Shown here piece by piece: positions 23,834-34,343 of a stretch of 64,000 nucleotides of DNA (position 1 is the stretch's first letter; every line of letters begins with the position of its first letter). The stretch comes from Clusia tigrina (taxonomy: Eukaryota; Arthropoda; Insecta; Diptera; Clusiidae). The notes under the pieces are model-generated. The model did not search any database, was not told where the DNA came from, and worked only from the letters and a program-made list of their open reading frames with translations. The DNA lies in contig CAKKTE020000093.1 in the NCBI GenBank assembly GCA_920105625.2, positions 806,001-870,000 of the forward strand, read 5' to 3'. A program made the translations under genes and the position numbers.

Positions 23834-25736
23834 ATGAGTGTGCAGCGCTCTCCCCCGTGGGAGAGAACGAGATCTATGAGCGAGTCACTCCACTCTTCGT
23901 GGAGTGCACAAGGCAAACCCCCAATAATGTCCGTTCCAGTATAGCAGTGGATTGTGCGACAACTACAACAAATTCGTCAGCAACAACAACATCTGCCTTT
24001 TCTACGTACGGTACAACAACTACATTCTCGACTACAACTGCGACATCAACATGTTCTTCTGCCTGTGTGTTAATTCCACCAAAAGGCGTGCAGGTAAGTT
24101 AACTGCAATCGCTACCAAAGAGAGCACGAACCTCACCCACGACAGATAAACCGAAAAGAACGCCCAACACTAACAAGAAGCAAAAAATAGCAAAAAATCC
24201 AAGCCAAAGCAAGTTTGTTGTGAGTTAGAATCAAGCTACCTACGCGTAGTTGACTCACAGCACCGGCTCTTATTAAATTCATTAAGAGCGCACATATTTT
24301 TAGGGTGCAAATATTGTAAATGAATAGTGATTATTCATTAATTATGATGTAAACTTTTAGGGTGTCACAGTTCTGCAGTCAAGCTGACGAGGGGCATTTA
24401 GAATGCACCGACGGCACTTTTACTTGCAGTAGGTCAGTGGGCTTGAGCCACTGACACCAAATAACAATTGCGTAACTGGAACACCAGAAAAGTGAAGACG
24501 TAGACTGTAATGTTTATTTGTAAATAGTATATAAGAATTAGCATTTTAAGAATAAATCTCTCTTGTGTTTTAAAACTGAAAAGTGAAAGTGTTTGTACTC
24601 TACGTTAGGGTTCTTGATTTTGCAGCCACGCGCCCGGAAGAACTGCGACAGGACGTCGCCCGCCAAGCAAGGACACGAGGACCCCAACAAGTTATCAAAC
24701 TACTGGTTGAGCGATACTACTTCAGAAAGAAAAAACAGATTTGCTTCTTTGGCCGTTGATGATGACGAACTTGCTGAACCCTCGCACAGTGGACAAGTTG
24801 ATCAAAATGAGTCCGAAAAAGAAAAAACAACTAGCCTATATACGTACAAGGCGTAGAGTGCATAAAGACGTTAAAAAATGCGCTTACCGCTGTTGCAGAC
24901 AGTAACTAAGTATTTAAAATATTAACAAACAATGAAGTACGAGTTCAATCGAATGACTCGGAAACATACACAAAAATATTCCAAATGCTAAAGCAAAAAG
25001 GTACGAAGCTGTGCACATTTAAACCCAAAAATGAAAGAGGTTTCAAAGTCATTCTTCGCAATATGCACCCCTCCGCAGACCAAGAAGAAATTAAAAATGA
25101 GCTTGGTGAAAACGGTCACAAAGTTTTAAACATAACTAACATAACTCAACGTGCAACAAAAAAACCGCTACCACTGTTTAGCATAGAACTGGAAACAAAT
25201 ACTAACAATAAAGATATTTATAGCATTAACAAATTAATGCATTGCATAGTAGTTTTTGAGGCACGTCATCATAAAAGAGAAGTCGCGCAATGCACTAAAT
25301 GCCAAAAATACGGACATACAAAAAACTACTGTACAAGGGATCCAGTATGTGTGAAATGGGCTGGAAAGCATCTAACAAGTGAATGTCAAAAAAAATAACC
25401 AACGCCGATGAAATTAAATGTGCCCTATGTCGCGGAAATCATACTGCAAACTACAAAGGCTGTGAAATATACAAAGCCATAAAAATTCAAAGGTTTCCAT
25501 CTCTACGCAGAAAGGATCCATAATTACTTCAGACCAAAAATATGGATGGATCAGTAGTTAAACCAGGCGTAAGCTCAGTAGTTAAACCAGGCGAAATTGC
25601 ACGGTCGTCAAATCCAAATAAAACTGAAGAAAAAACAAAAAATTCAAACGATAGTGATATTAATGAACTTAAAGACATGGTGAAATCACTAATCACTCAA
25701 ATGACTAATATCATTACAATGTTACTAACAAGCTGA
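23834..25736 (+). pseudogene. ORF1 of LINE-B copy 2, with LTR insertion
   Basis: The N-terminus reads MSVQRSPPWERTRSMSESLHSS from the ATG at 23,834, then breaks by frameshift near 23,935. After the solo LTR, coding resumes with KLSNYWLSDTTSERKNRF. 24,985-25,398 gives FKPKNERGFKVILRNMHPS and the knuckles CTKCQKYGHTKNYC and CVKWAGKHLTSEC, where one Cys is replaced by Trp. A stop near 25,396 and the C-terminal piece at 25,542-25,736 follow. The third knuckle reads CALCRGNHTANYKGC. Confidence 0.87.
24216..24689. repeat. Solo LTR (474 bp) inserted in LINE-B copy 2
   Basis: It starts TGTTGTGAG and ends CCCCAACA, giving inverted termini TGTTG/CAACA. It is flanked by a 4-bp duplication AGTT (24,212-24,215 and 24,690-24,693), and the uninterrupted sequence in LINE-B copy 1 shows a single AGTT. 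A TATATAAG motif near 24,530 and AATAAA near 24,551 suit an LTR. The LTR family is not identified. No internal region is present, which is the usual result of LTR-LTR recombination. Confidence 0.85.
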
Positions 25737-25737
25737 A

Positions 25738-25909
25738 ATGCACGAAAGTAATAGTTTAATAATTGTAGCCTGGAATGCAAATGGCCTAACAAAACATTAT
25801 CGTGAGTTGAAGCAATTTTTGTCTGACAAGAAAATTGATATAGCTCTAGTTTCAGAAACACATTTTACGAACAAAAGCTATTTAGTATTTCCTGGATATA
25901 AAATTTATG
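25738..25909 (+). pseudogene. ORF2 of LINE-B copy 2, endonuclease start (5' of LINE-C)
   Basis: Encodes VAWNANGLTKHYRELKQF and VSETHFTNKSYLVFPGYKIY, the first endonuclease blocks with the catalytic Asn and Glu. LINE-C's T-run (poly-A on the other strand) starts at 25,910 and splits the ORF. The frame resumes at 29,496. Confidence 0.9.
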
Positions 25910-26059
25910 TTTTTTTTTTTTTTTTTTTTTTTGTAATATCCAAATATTTTATTGCAATCTGTTACATTCAATCACATTCAGCAATATTTAATAACTTAAG
26001 ACTAATTTTTGTATTTACTCTCTTTTATGGACTACACCCAGTGGTGCAGCCATTGCCTA

Positions 26060-27586
26060 TTAGCACAGGAGATCTGTTGTGGATTTTCTCTTCAGTCGGA
26101 TGAAAGTGAAGGGGTTGGAAGTGAGTTCCGATATCAGTGGATTTGGGTGGACTAGGAGTCTCAGATTGTGCGAAGTAGAGAGCTTTTTTATTTCTTGAGC
26201 GACTGTAGGAACTTTGAGGTCACGATGGATTTGGTTGTTTGTGACATAATAGGGCGCGTTTACAATCATTCTTAGGGTCTTTGATTGGAATCTTTGAAGT
26301 ATTTCAACATTGGAAGTTGCCGCAGTGCCTCACAGCTGAATACCGTATGTCCAAACTGGTTTTAAAATTGCTGAGTACAAGAGCAATTTGCTATCGATTG
26401 AGACTTTGGAGTTTCGATTCAAGAGCCAGTGTAGATTTCTGAGCTTTATACCGAGTGATTTTCGTTTTGTAAATATATGTGTTTTCCAAGTTAATCTTCT
26501 GTCGAGGTGCATCCCAAGGTATCTAGCCTCATTACATTGGGGTATATTTATGCCGTTGAGTTTAACGGGTGGGCAGGTGTTTCGTTTGAGAGTGAATGTA
26601 ACCTGGACTGATTTTGTTTCGTTCAACTTGATTTTCCATTTTTTTAGCCAGTCAGTAATTTTGTTTAGCCCACTCTGGATTTTAGAGGAAGCTAAGTGTG
26701 GGAGAGTGTCAACAGCTAAGACAGCAGTGTCATCTGCAAAGGTACCTATGGTGACTCCTTCAGCTGATGGTAAGTCGTACGTGTGAAGTAGATAAAGTAT
26801 TGGGCCCATGACACTTCCTTGGGGTACGCCTGCTGAGCTTTCATGGAGCTCAGATTGTTCCTCACCTTGCTTTACGAAAAAATAATTGTTCGGACTGGGA
26901 AGAAGGGCAAGACTGTTGTTAAGCTCGACGAGAACTGGAGAGTGGTCAGAAGACAGCTCAAAACATGGGCTACATTTAAGATCACTAAGCATGATACCTT
27001 TCGTCACACAGAAGTCAATCAAGTCGGGAATTTTTCTTACATCTGTTGGCCAGTATGTTGGTGTACCTGAAGAGACAGGGAGTAAATTTAATTTTCCAAT
27101 GGCCGCATAAAGCTGTCGACCTTTTGGTGTAGTGAGACGGGAACCCCAGTATGTGTGCTTTGCGTTATAGTCTCCTCCAGCTAGGAATCTATTGCCAAGG
27201 GTCTTAAAGAATTTCTCATACTCCTCCATTTTTATTGTGTGTTTAGGTGGGCTGTAGACAGCGGAAATTGTAATTGGCCCTTTCCAGTCATCAACAATTA
27301 TATTCGTGGCTTGTATAGCTTCTGTGCGATAAGATGTGCTCTCACAGTGTTTTATGTTATTGCGTATTAATATTGCTGAACCTGCATGAGCCTTATTATC
27401 TGGGTGCAGGGTGTGATAAAACTTAAAGTTCGGAATCTGAAAATGGCTTTTGTTGGTGAAATGGGTTTCAGATATTAGGAGTATATCTATTTCGTATGTT
27501 TTAAGGAATTTTTTAATTTCTAATAAATGTTTTGACAGCCCATTAGCGTTCCATAGAATGATTTTTATGGGATTGAGGATGAGCAA
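26060..27586 (-). pseudogene. ORF2 of LINE-C: endonuclease fused in frame to late reverse transcriptase
   Basis: The ATG at 27,586 overlaps the end of ORF1 by 22 bases. Endonuclease blocks are complete: ILWNANGLSKH, ISETHFTNKS, GGDYNAKHTYWGSRL, IPDLIDFCV and LSSDHSPVLV. After about residue 235 (LLPSPNNYFF) the frame goes straight to SSAGVPQGSVMGP and GTFADDTAVLA, so the fingers and first catalytic Asp block are deleted without a frameshift. The tail continues with KYLGMHL-type wording and WTYGIQL. There TGA (26,330-26,332) replaces the expected Trp codon. The remaining frame (26,060-26,269) completes the C-terminus. Confidence 0.92.
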
Positions 27587-29082
27587 TTCTTAGTCGTGAG
27601 GGTCACTAATAAGTTCATCATTGTTGTGATTTGTTGCATGACTTGCCGGAGTAGCATTATCATTTCTCGCATTTCGTTCGGAGCTTGGGTTTCTGCAGGA
27701 ACAGTATTAATTGGTAGGGCCGTTGTGTTTTCATTAGTTGCTTGTGTTGAGTGTTTCAGTGCCTGAGCGTATGAAAGTACATTTTGAGTTTGTTTTGATG
27801 TACTGGGATTTACCAGAACTTCCTGTTGTTGAGTAGGATTCATGGGTAAATTGTCGTTTTTCCTTAATTGTGGGTATTTCATTTTCTGAAGATTTTTATA
27901 GACTACACAACCTTTGTAATTTGCTGGGTGATTACCTTCACACAAGGCGCATTTGACTTCATCTGATCTGCTTTTACGTACACAATCTGAAGACGTGTGG
28001 CTTCCGGCGCATTTAATGCACATTGGTTTCCTGCGACAGTACGTTTTTGTATGCCCATACTGCTGACAGTTAGCGCATTGGGGAATATCGCGAGTCGGTC
28101 GGGGGGGCTCAAAAACAATTTTTGTATGAAGCAGGTATTTGACTTCATAAATTTCTTTATTGTTTGAGTTTGTTTGAAATTCAATGATAAACATTGGCAG
28201 AGGCTTTTTTGTGTTTCTTCGCTTTATGTTCCAAATATTCGTGACAGAGTGACCGAGGTTTTGCAGGGCTTGGGTTATTTCATCTGTGCCTATAGATGGG
28301 TGCATATTTTTCAGTACTACTTTGAAGCCTCTTTCTTGTTTTGGCTTATAGGTGAAAAATTCGGTGTTTTTTATCTCAAGCTGGTTGACTATTGTCTTGT
28401 AGGATTCTGGAGAAAATGCCTGGATTTTAACTTGCTCATTGTTTATGAGCTTTAATTCGTATGAATTTGGAGCAGCTTCAGACAATAGTTTCATTAGAGG
28501 AGCTATATTGGTAACTCTGTCAACAAATATTGGTGGGGGCTTAGACACTTTTTCTTTATGTTCTGTGCTTTTTTGGTCACATTCTTCAACTTCTTCTAGG
28601 GACGAAAATCGATTTTCGGTTCCTTTCGGATCTCCTAGCCAGTATTTTTCAAGTTTAGCTTGTTTTTGAGTGGTCTTTGTCTTACCTGGACTCTCTCTCT
28701 GCCTTTTCTTGTTTAGAACCGTTTTCCAGTCCTCGTCGTGGGAGGGTACACTTACTGTGACTTGGGGAGAGGCAACTGGTTGCTGTTGTTTGTGTAGCAG
28801 CTGAAGCTGGCGTTGAAGCTGATCAATTTGTTGTTGGACAGTTTGTTGAGAGCTGTTTTTATTTGGAAAAGACGAGCTTGATTGTGGCGAGGGGCATTGA
28901 GGACTCCAGGAATTTTGGGGCGGATTCTGAAGAAGGGGTTTCTTTTGTGTTTGCAGTTGTTGATGCTGCTGTTGTTGTTCCTGATGTTGTTTTTGTCGGT
29001 GTTGCTGTTGTTGTTGTTGTTGTTGTTGTTGCTCTTCTTGTTGTTGACCTTCAGCTCTAGGTGGGGTACGGTCTACACCCAT
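27565..29082 (-). CDS. ORF1 (gag-like RNA-binding protein) of LINE-C, intact
   Basis: 505 codons without interruption. The N-terminus MGVDRTPPRAEG leads into a Gln-rich tract (about residues 13-46), a Pro/Ser/Gln region and a Lys-rich stretch with KLEKYWLGDPKGTENRFSSLE. A PRE_C2HC-type domain follows (about residues 240-345; KQERGFKVVLKNMHPSIG). Three zinc knuckles come next: CANCQQYGHTKTYC, CIKCAGSHTSSDC and CALCEGNHPANYKGC. The C-terminus is helical (MREMIMLLRQVMQQITTMM). In this clade the protein binds the element RNA and escorts it as a ribonucleoprotein. Its intactness suggests a recent insertion. Confidence 0.93.
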   Translation of the reverse strand: MGVDRTPPRAEGQQQEEQQQQQQQQQQHRQKQHQEQQQQHQQLQTQKKPLLQNPPQNSWSPQCPSPQSSSSFPNKNSSQQTVQQQIDQLQRQLQLLHKQQQPVASPQVTVSVPSHDEDWKTVLNKKRQRESPGKTKTTQKQAKLEKYWLGDPKGTENRFSSLEEVEECDQKSTEHKEKVSKPPPIFVDRVTNIAPLMKLLSEAAPNSYELKLINNEQVKIQAFSPESYKTIVNQLEIKNTEFFTYKPKQERGFKVVLKNMHPSIGTDEITQALQNLGHSVTNIWNIKRRNTKKPLPMFIIEFQTNSNNKEIYEVKYLLHTKIVFEPPRPTRDIPQCANCQQYGHTKTYCRRKPMCIKCAGSHTSSDCVRKSRSDEVKCALCEGNHPANYKGCVVYKNLQKMKYPQLRKNDNLPMNPTQQQEVLVNPSTSKQTQNVLSYAQALKHSTQATNENTTALPINTVPAETQAPNEMREMIMLLRQVMQQITTMMNLLVTLTTKNCSSSIP

Positions 29083-29495
29083 TTTTTTTTCTTTATTATT
29101 TATTTTTGTTTAAAATGAACTTTGGCAACTCTACACTAGATACTTGCTAAGCCGCTTTTAATTTAACGTATTTGTGTACATACATAACCGTATAATAGCA
29201 GTGCTATTTTGCGGTTGCCTCACTTTGTGATTATTTGTTGTTTCTCACTTTATAATTTTGTTGTTTTTATTTTTGTATATTTTGTTTTTGTTTTTACACT
29301 TTATTTAAAAATTAAAGAATTTTAAGTTAGTTGTTTTCAGAATCACTGCACTCGGCACTCTTCCGACGCAGAAAATTTTGCACTTTCACGCTTGTGCGAA
29401 ATTGTTATTATTTTCTCATTAAATACCTCGATTTTTGTTAAATTTTATTATCACTATCGGATTAGTTTTTCACTTTGTAAGAGTTGCCAACTTAT
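29083..29495 (-). promoter_or_regulatory. 5' leader of LINE-C
   Basis: About 410 bp between the element's 5' end and ORF1, T-rich on the plus strand, with no ORF. Jockey-type elements carry an internal promoter here. I see no motif I can assign firmly. Confidence 0.5.
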
Positions 29496-30522
29496 AATTT
29501 ATGTAACAAATCATCCTGATGGTAAAGCTCGTGGTGGGACAGCTATCATAATAAATTCACTATTAAAACATACTGAACGGCAACCATATACAACACCTCA
29601 TATTCAATCCGCTACTGTGCAAATTGCGGATACAAGTGGGACAATACTCATCTCCTCAGTTTACTGTCCCCCAGACACCTAATAACGACGGATCAATATG
29701 ATGACTACATAAAGACGCTTGGCGTAAGATTCATTGCAGCTGGAGATCTGAATGCAAAACACACTGACTGGGGATCTAGGCTAACCAATAAAAAAGGACG
29801 AAATCTGATTAATGCTATAAACAAAAATAACTGCAAATTTTTAAGCTCAGGTGAACCCACATACTGGCCAACAGATAGGAAAAAGATACCAGATCTTATC
29901 GAATTCAGCATAACAAAAAACATAAAGTGTAACCAATTAAAAATTAAAGCTTGTTTTGAACTTTCTTCAGACCACTCTCCGATAATACTTGACTACACAA
30001 CTGACATCAAACCCATAGAACCAATAGCTAAGATTTTTAACCACAAAACAAACTGGAATGAGTATAGACAGCATATTGAAAATCAACTGAATATGTCTAT
30101 CACACTAAAAACACAATTAGACATTGAATGTGCCATTATTCACTTCAACGATGTGGTCCTAGACGCAGGAATCAAATCAAGCCAACAACATAAATTTAGA
30201 AGAAATAAACCTACAACGGATATTTTCATAAGAAAGCAAATTATTGAGAAGAGAAAGCTGAGAAAGAGGTGGCAGCTAACTAGATCGCCTGAGGATAAAC
30301 AATTTAAATATAGCCTGCAAAAAACTCAAGAAAATATTAACTAAAAGACAAAATATAGAAGTTGAAAATTACCTAAAAAACTTGACGCCTACCCAGGATA
30401 CTAACTACTCATTATGGAAATGCACAAAGAAATTCAAAACTCAGATAAGATATCAGCCAACACTACGGAAAGATGACAACTCATGGGCTACTACCAATGA
30501 AAAAAAGCAACTGCATTGGCTA
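29496..30522 (+). pseudogene. ORF2 of LINE-B copy 2, endonuclease rest and linker (3' of LINE-C)
   Basis: Continues the endonuclease after LINE-C: TNHPDGKARGGTAIIINS, then a stop at CPPDT caused by the same C-run frame change as in copy 1. It goes on in another frame with AAGDLNAKHTDWGSRL and LSSDHSPII, and the linker KRKLRKRWQLTRSPEDK (30,093-30,344). It ends at the GCATTGGCT shared with copy 1 near 21,072. Confidence 0.88.
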
Positions 30523-30540
30523 CGACGAGCTATCGACGAG

Positions 30541-31530
30541 CACGACAGATAAACCGAAAAGAACGCCCAACACTAACAAGAAGCAAAAAATAGCAAAAAA
30601 TCCAAGCCAAAGCAAGTTATCAAACTACTGGTTGAGCGATACTACTTCAGAAAGAAAAAACAGATTTGCTTCTTTGGCCGTTGATGATGACGAACTTGCT
30701 GAACCCTCGCACAGTGGACAAGTTGATCAAAATGAGTCCGAAAAAGAAAAAACAACTAGTCCGAAAAAAAAGTTTAAACAAACCACCCCCTATATACGTA
30801 CAAGGCGTAGAGTGCATAAAGACGTTAAAAAATGCGCTTACCGCTGTTGCAGACAGTAACTAAGTATTTAAAATATTAACAAACAATGAAGTACGAGTTC
30901 AATCGAATGACTCGGAAACATACACAAAAATATTGCAAATGCTAAAGCAAAAAGGTACGAAGCTGTGCACATTTAAACCCAAAAATGAAAGAGGTTTCAA
31001 AGTCATTCTTCGCAATATGCACCCCTCCGCAGACCAAGAAGAAATTAAAAATGAGCTTGGTGAAAACGGTCACAAAGTTTTAAACATAACTAACATAACT
31101 CAACGTACAACAAAAAAACCGCTACCACTGTTTAGCATAGAACTGGAAACAAATACTAACAATAAAGATATTTATAGCATTAACAAATTAATGCATTGCA
31201 TAGTAGTTTTTGAGGCACCTCATCATAAAAGAGAAGTCGCGCAATGCACTAAATGCCAAAAATACGGACATACAAAAAACTACTGTACAAGGGATCCAGT
31301 ATGTGTGAAATGGGCTGGAAAGCATCTAACAAGTGAATGTCAAAAAAAATAACCAACGCAACTGAAATTAAATGTGCCCTATGTGGCGGAAATCATACTG
31401 CAAACTACAAAGGCTGTGAAATATACAAAGTCATAAAAATTCAAAAGTTTCCATTTCTACGCAGAAAGGATCCATAATTACTTCAGACCAAAAATATGGA
31501 TGGATCAGTAGTTAAACCAGGCGTAAGCTC
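30541..31530 (+). pseudogene. ORF1 of LINE-B copy 3
   Basis: KLSNYWLSDTTSERKNRF (30,615 on), then a frame break, then 30,933-31,352 with FKPKNERGFKVILRNMHPS, knuckle CTKCQKYGHTKNYC and the Trp-substituted second knuckle CVKWAGKHLTSEC. A stop at 31,350 is shared with copy 2. The C-terminal helix region is deleted. Confidence 0.85.
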
Positions 31531-33436
31531 AAAGTAATAGTTTAATAATTGTATCCTGGAATGCAAATGGCCTAACAAAACATTATCGTGAGTTGAAGCA
31601 ATTTTTGTCTGACAAGAAATTTGATATAGCTCTAGTTTCAGAAACACATTTTACGAACAAAAGCTATTTAAGCTAATCAAATCAAGCCAACAGCATAAAT
31701 TTAGAAGAAAGAAACTTACAACGGATATTTTCATAAGGAAGCAAATTATTGAGAAGAGAAAGCTGAGGAAGAGGTGGCAGCTAACTAGATCGCCTGAGGA
31801 TAAACAAATTAAATATAATTACCTAAAAAACTTGACGCCTACCCAGGATACTAACTACTCATTATGGAAATGCACAAAGAAATTAAAAACTCAGATAAGA
31901 TATCAGCCACCACTACGGAAATATGACAACTCATGGGCTACTACCAATGAAGAAAAAGCATTGGCTAAATACTTTGAAAAAGTCCTATCAAATGACGAAG
32001 ATAAATATATTGAAAAACGCTCATGACTTAAATATAGACATTACAACCAAAATAATGAAAAGAAACACAACTGAAATAATTAATTGAATTAAAAAACGAA
32101 TAAACCACAAAAAAGAAACAGGATACGATATGTTGACAGGAAAAGCTTTCGCTGAGCTAGGTTATAACTACTTAAGGAATGTTATCAATTCAATGTTCCG
32201 ACTACAATTTTTTCACAAAGTATGGAAAGTTGCTGAAATTATTGCACAACTGCTTCGTCGTATAGACCAATTAGCCTACTTCCCATAATTTCTAAAGTTA
32301 CTGAAAAACTATTACATGATAGACTTAGCCAGATCCTTCACAATAAAAACATTATACCAAATCATCAATTCGGCTTCAGAAAACGACATTCAACAATTCA
32401 ACAGATACACCGTATAACAAACAAAATTGAAACAGACATAGAATATAAGCGGTACTGCGATGCTGTATTCTTAGACGTTGCAAAAGCATTTAACAAAGTA
32501 TGGCATAAAGGACTGCTGCATAAACTGAAGACGATGCTGCCACTTGACTACTATTTGATTGTTGAAAGTTATCTTAGTGGTCGTTACTTTTACGTCAAAT
32601 ATAATGAAGAGTGTTCGTCTATTCATCTTACAACAGCTGGAGTTCCTCAAGGGAGTGTTTTAGGACCACTGCTATATGTCATATTTACCTCAGATATACC
32701 ACTTCCAAAAGAACTGAATACCACAATTGCTACCTTTGCTGACGACACAATCCTCTCAGCATCTGACAAAAATCTAAATACTGCGACTGCAAATCTGCAG
32801 ATATACACGGAGAATGTTAAGGAATGGTTGATAAATGGTGCTTCAAAATTAATGAAGATAAGACTGTACAAATAATTTTTACAACTAAAACAAAATTTAA
32901 CCCAATACCTATTAAAATAAACAATAAAGATATAAAAATAGGGTCTACTACTAAATACCTTGGTATAAACATGGGCTCAAAGCTAAATTGGCACATATGA
33001 CATCAAACAAAAAACGAAACAAATAAAAGAAAAATTTAGGCAACTATATTGGTTAATGGGTAAGCAATCTAAACTCACAATTAACAACAAGTTGCTGTTA
33101 TACAAGTGTACTATAAAGCCAATTTGGACGTACGGACTCCAAGTATGGGGAACGGCAAAGCGGTCACACATACAAAAAAATCAAAGACAGCAATCTAGAA
33201 TATTCAGAGTTATCATAAAGTCTGGTTGGTACACAACAAATGAAGATATACACCGCAAACTAAATATGACAAGAATTGACGAAGAAATAAAAAAGATATC
33301 CACAAAACACTACGATACACTGCATGGGCATAATAACGAAGAAATAAACGAGTTGCTACATTTAGAAGAAACCACCATGCGCCGTTTAAAGAGAACTCGA
33401 CCAAACGAACTAGGAAATCCAGACTACACATATTAG
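31531..33436 (+). pseudogene. ORF2 of LINE-B copy 3, mostly reverse transcriptase
   Basis: A short endonuclease start (NANGLTKHYRELKQF, ETHFTNKSYL) jumps to the linker near 31,675. The 31,832-32,026 piece reads NSWATTNEEKALAKYFEKVL, which looks closer to the ancestral reading than copies 1 and 2. RT blocks: 32,534-32,875 with SGRYFYVKYNEE, AGVPQGSVLGPLLYVI and TFADDTILSAS. The C-terminal tail at 33,056-33,436 is open and reads KPIWTYGLQVWGTAKRSHI and IHRKLNMTRIDEEIKKIS. In-frame stops and shifts remain between these pieces. Confidence 0.88.
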
Positions 33437-33689
33437 TAATAGTATTATTAATGTAAATGTAAATAATTATCATAAACATAATTTTGATCATAAATTGTTA
33501 TAATATAATTATAGTGAACTATTATAATTAATGTAAATAATTTTTGTTGTATCACTTCTTGGCACTGGCCAAAATGTGTTTTTAATATTAATTTCCAAAC
33601 AAATTGTCAAATCATGTACTAGGTGTCAATATAATGGTGACAGATGTATGAAATAAAGGGAAATAAAAAAAAAATAAAATAAAATAAAA

Positions 33690-34343
33690 ACTAGGAGTAA
33701 GCTTATGGGCCGCTAAGATGACGGTTGAGTTGCGTCTTTTCCGGGTTTTGGTATAATTATAATTTGTGATATTTTCCAGGGTTGTGCAAAATACCCAATT
33801 AATTCAAATCCTGGTGCTTTTTCGGGCTTAGCTGTGTTTTAATTGCATGTTGTACTTCCTTCATTTTAACCTCCATCGGGATTAGTGGTATTTTAGAAGC
33901 CAGAAATGGAATTTCAAAACTGTTTGTTGGTTGGTAAGGTTGAAATACTGATTTTAGATGACTAGCAAACAGTGAGGCTTTCTCTTCGTGGAGCATTAAT
34001 ATCAAAGTCCTTTGTCCTTTGGTGTATTCTCCATATTTTACTCTGAACTTTCGGTTATCCAAATACGATTCCAGTAGCATGTGCCCATTAACTGGTAACA
34101 GTTTTTGAATTTTATATATTAACCCTGCATGCCAAACTCTGTCAAACGCCTGTGGAATATCTAAAAATATAGCAAAGCAGTATTTTTTGTCTTCAAAAGT
34201 ATTTAGAATTGCACTAGAAATGCGGTTAATTTGCTCTATGGTTCTGTGAATTTTGCGAAATACAAATTGATGGTGGGGAATAGTGTTGGATTGGTATATG
34301 TGCGGCTGCAGCTTTAGAAGAAACATTTAGAAATTACTAGGAG
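33690..34343 (-). mobile_element. LINE-D fragment, order-permuted (duplication junction 2)
   Basis: Almost identical to 22,790-23,443, including the out-of-order join of RT core (34,326-34,020) and upstream linker (33,990-33,698), and the ACTAGGAG flanks next to LINE-B ends. Only a handful of substitutions separate the two copies. The separation between the copies is about 10.9 kb. Confidence 0.85.

Larger units (their letters stand above)
25910..29495 (-). mobile_element. Jockey-like LINE 'C', full-length ends with an in-frame ORF2 deletion
   Basis: A 3.6-kb minus-strand LINE inserted into LINE-B copy 2. Its poly-A tail is the 23-T run at 25,910-25,932. The target duplication AATTTATG is at 25,902-25,909 and 29,496-29,503. 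It has a leader (29,083-29,495), an intact 505-codon ORF1, and an ORF2 in which endonuclease and late RT are fused in frame. It is the best preserved Jockey element in the window and probably among the most recent insertions. Confidence 0.93.
23444..30522 (+). mobile_element. LINE-B copy 2, split by a solo LTR and by LINE-C, 3' truncated
   Basis: It begins CTCCGCCCTTGTGAC right after ACTAGGAG, so this copy has the full leader. ORF1 sequence (23,834-25,736) contains a solo LTR at 24,216-24,689. ORF2 starts at 25,738 and is split at 25,909/29,496 by LINE-C. The copy ends at about 30,522 in the RT linker, joined through about 18 bp (ACGACGAGCTATCGACGAG) to LINE-B copy 3. The sequence is almost identical to copy 1, including shared defects. 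Confidence 0.9.
30541..33690 (+). mobile_element. LINE-B copy 3, 5' truncated and internally deleted
   Basis: Begins inside ORF1 (CACGACAGATAAACC). Deletions relative to copy 1 remove the ORF1 C-terminus/ORF2 start (near 31,530), most of the endonuclease (near 31,672) and a short stretch near 31,818. The RT half and 3' UTR are present, with the same A-rich tail and ACTAGGAG afterwards (33,690-33,697). Confidence 0.9.

Noticed and set aside
29705..29923. 72-codon minus-strand ORFs repeated at 20,256-20,474 and 29,705-29,923
   Set aside because: They are antisense shadows of the LINE-B endonuclease, repeated only because the LINE is.
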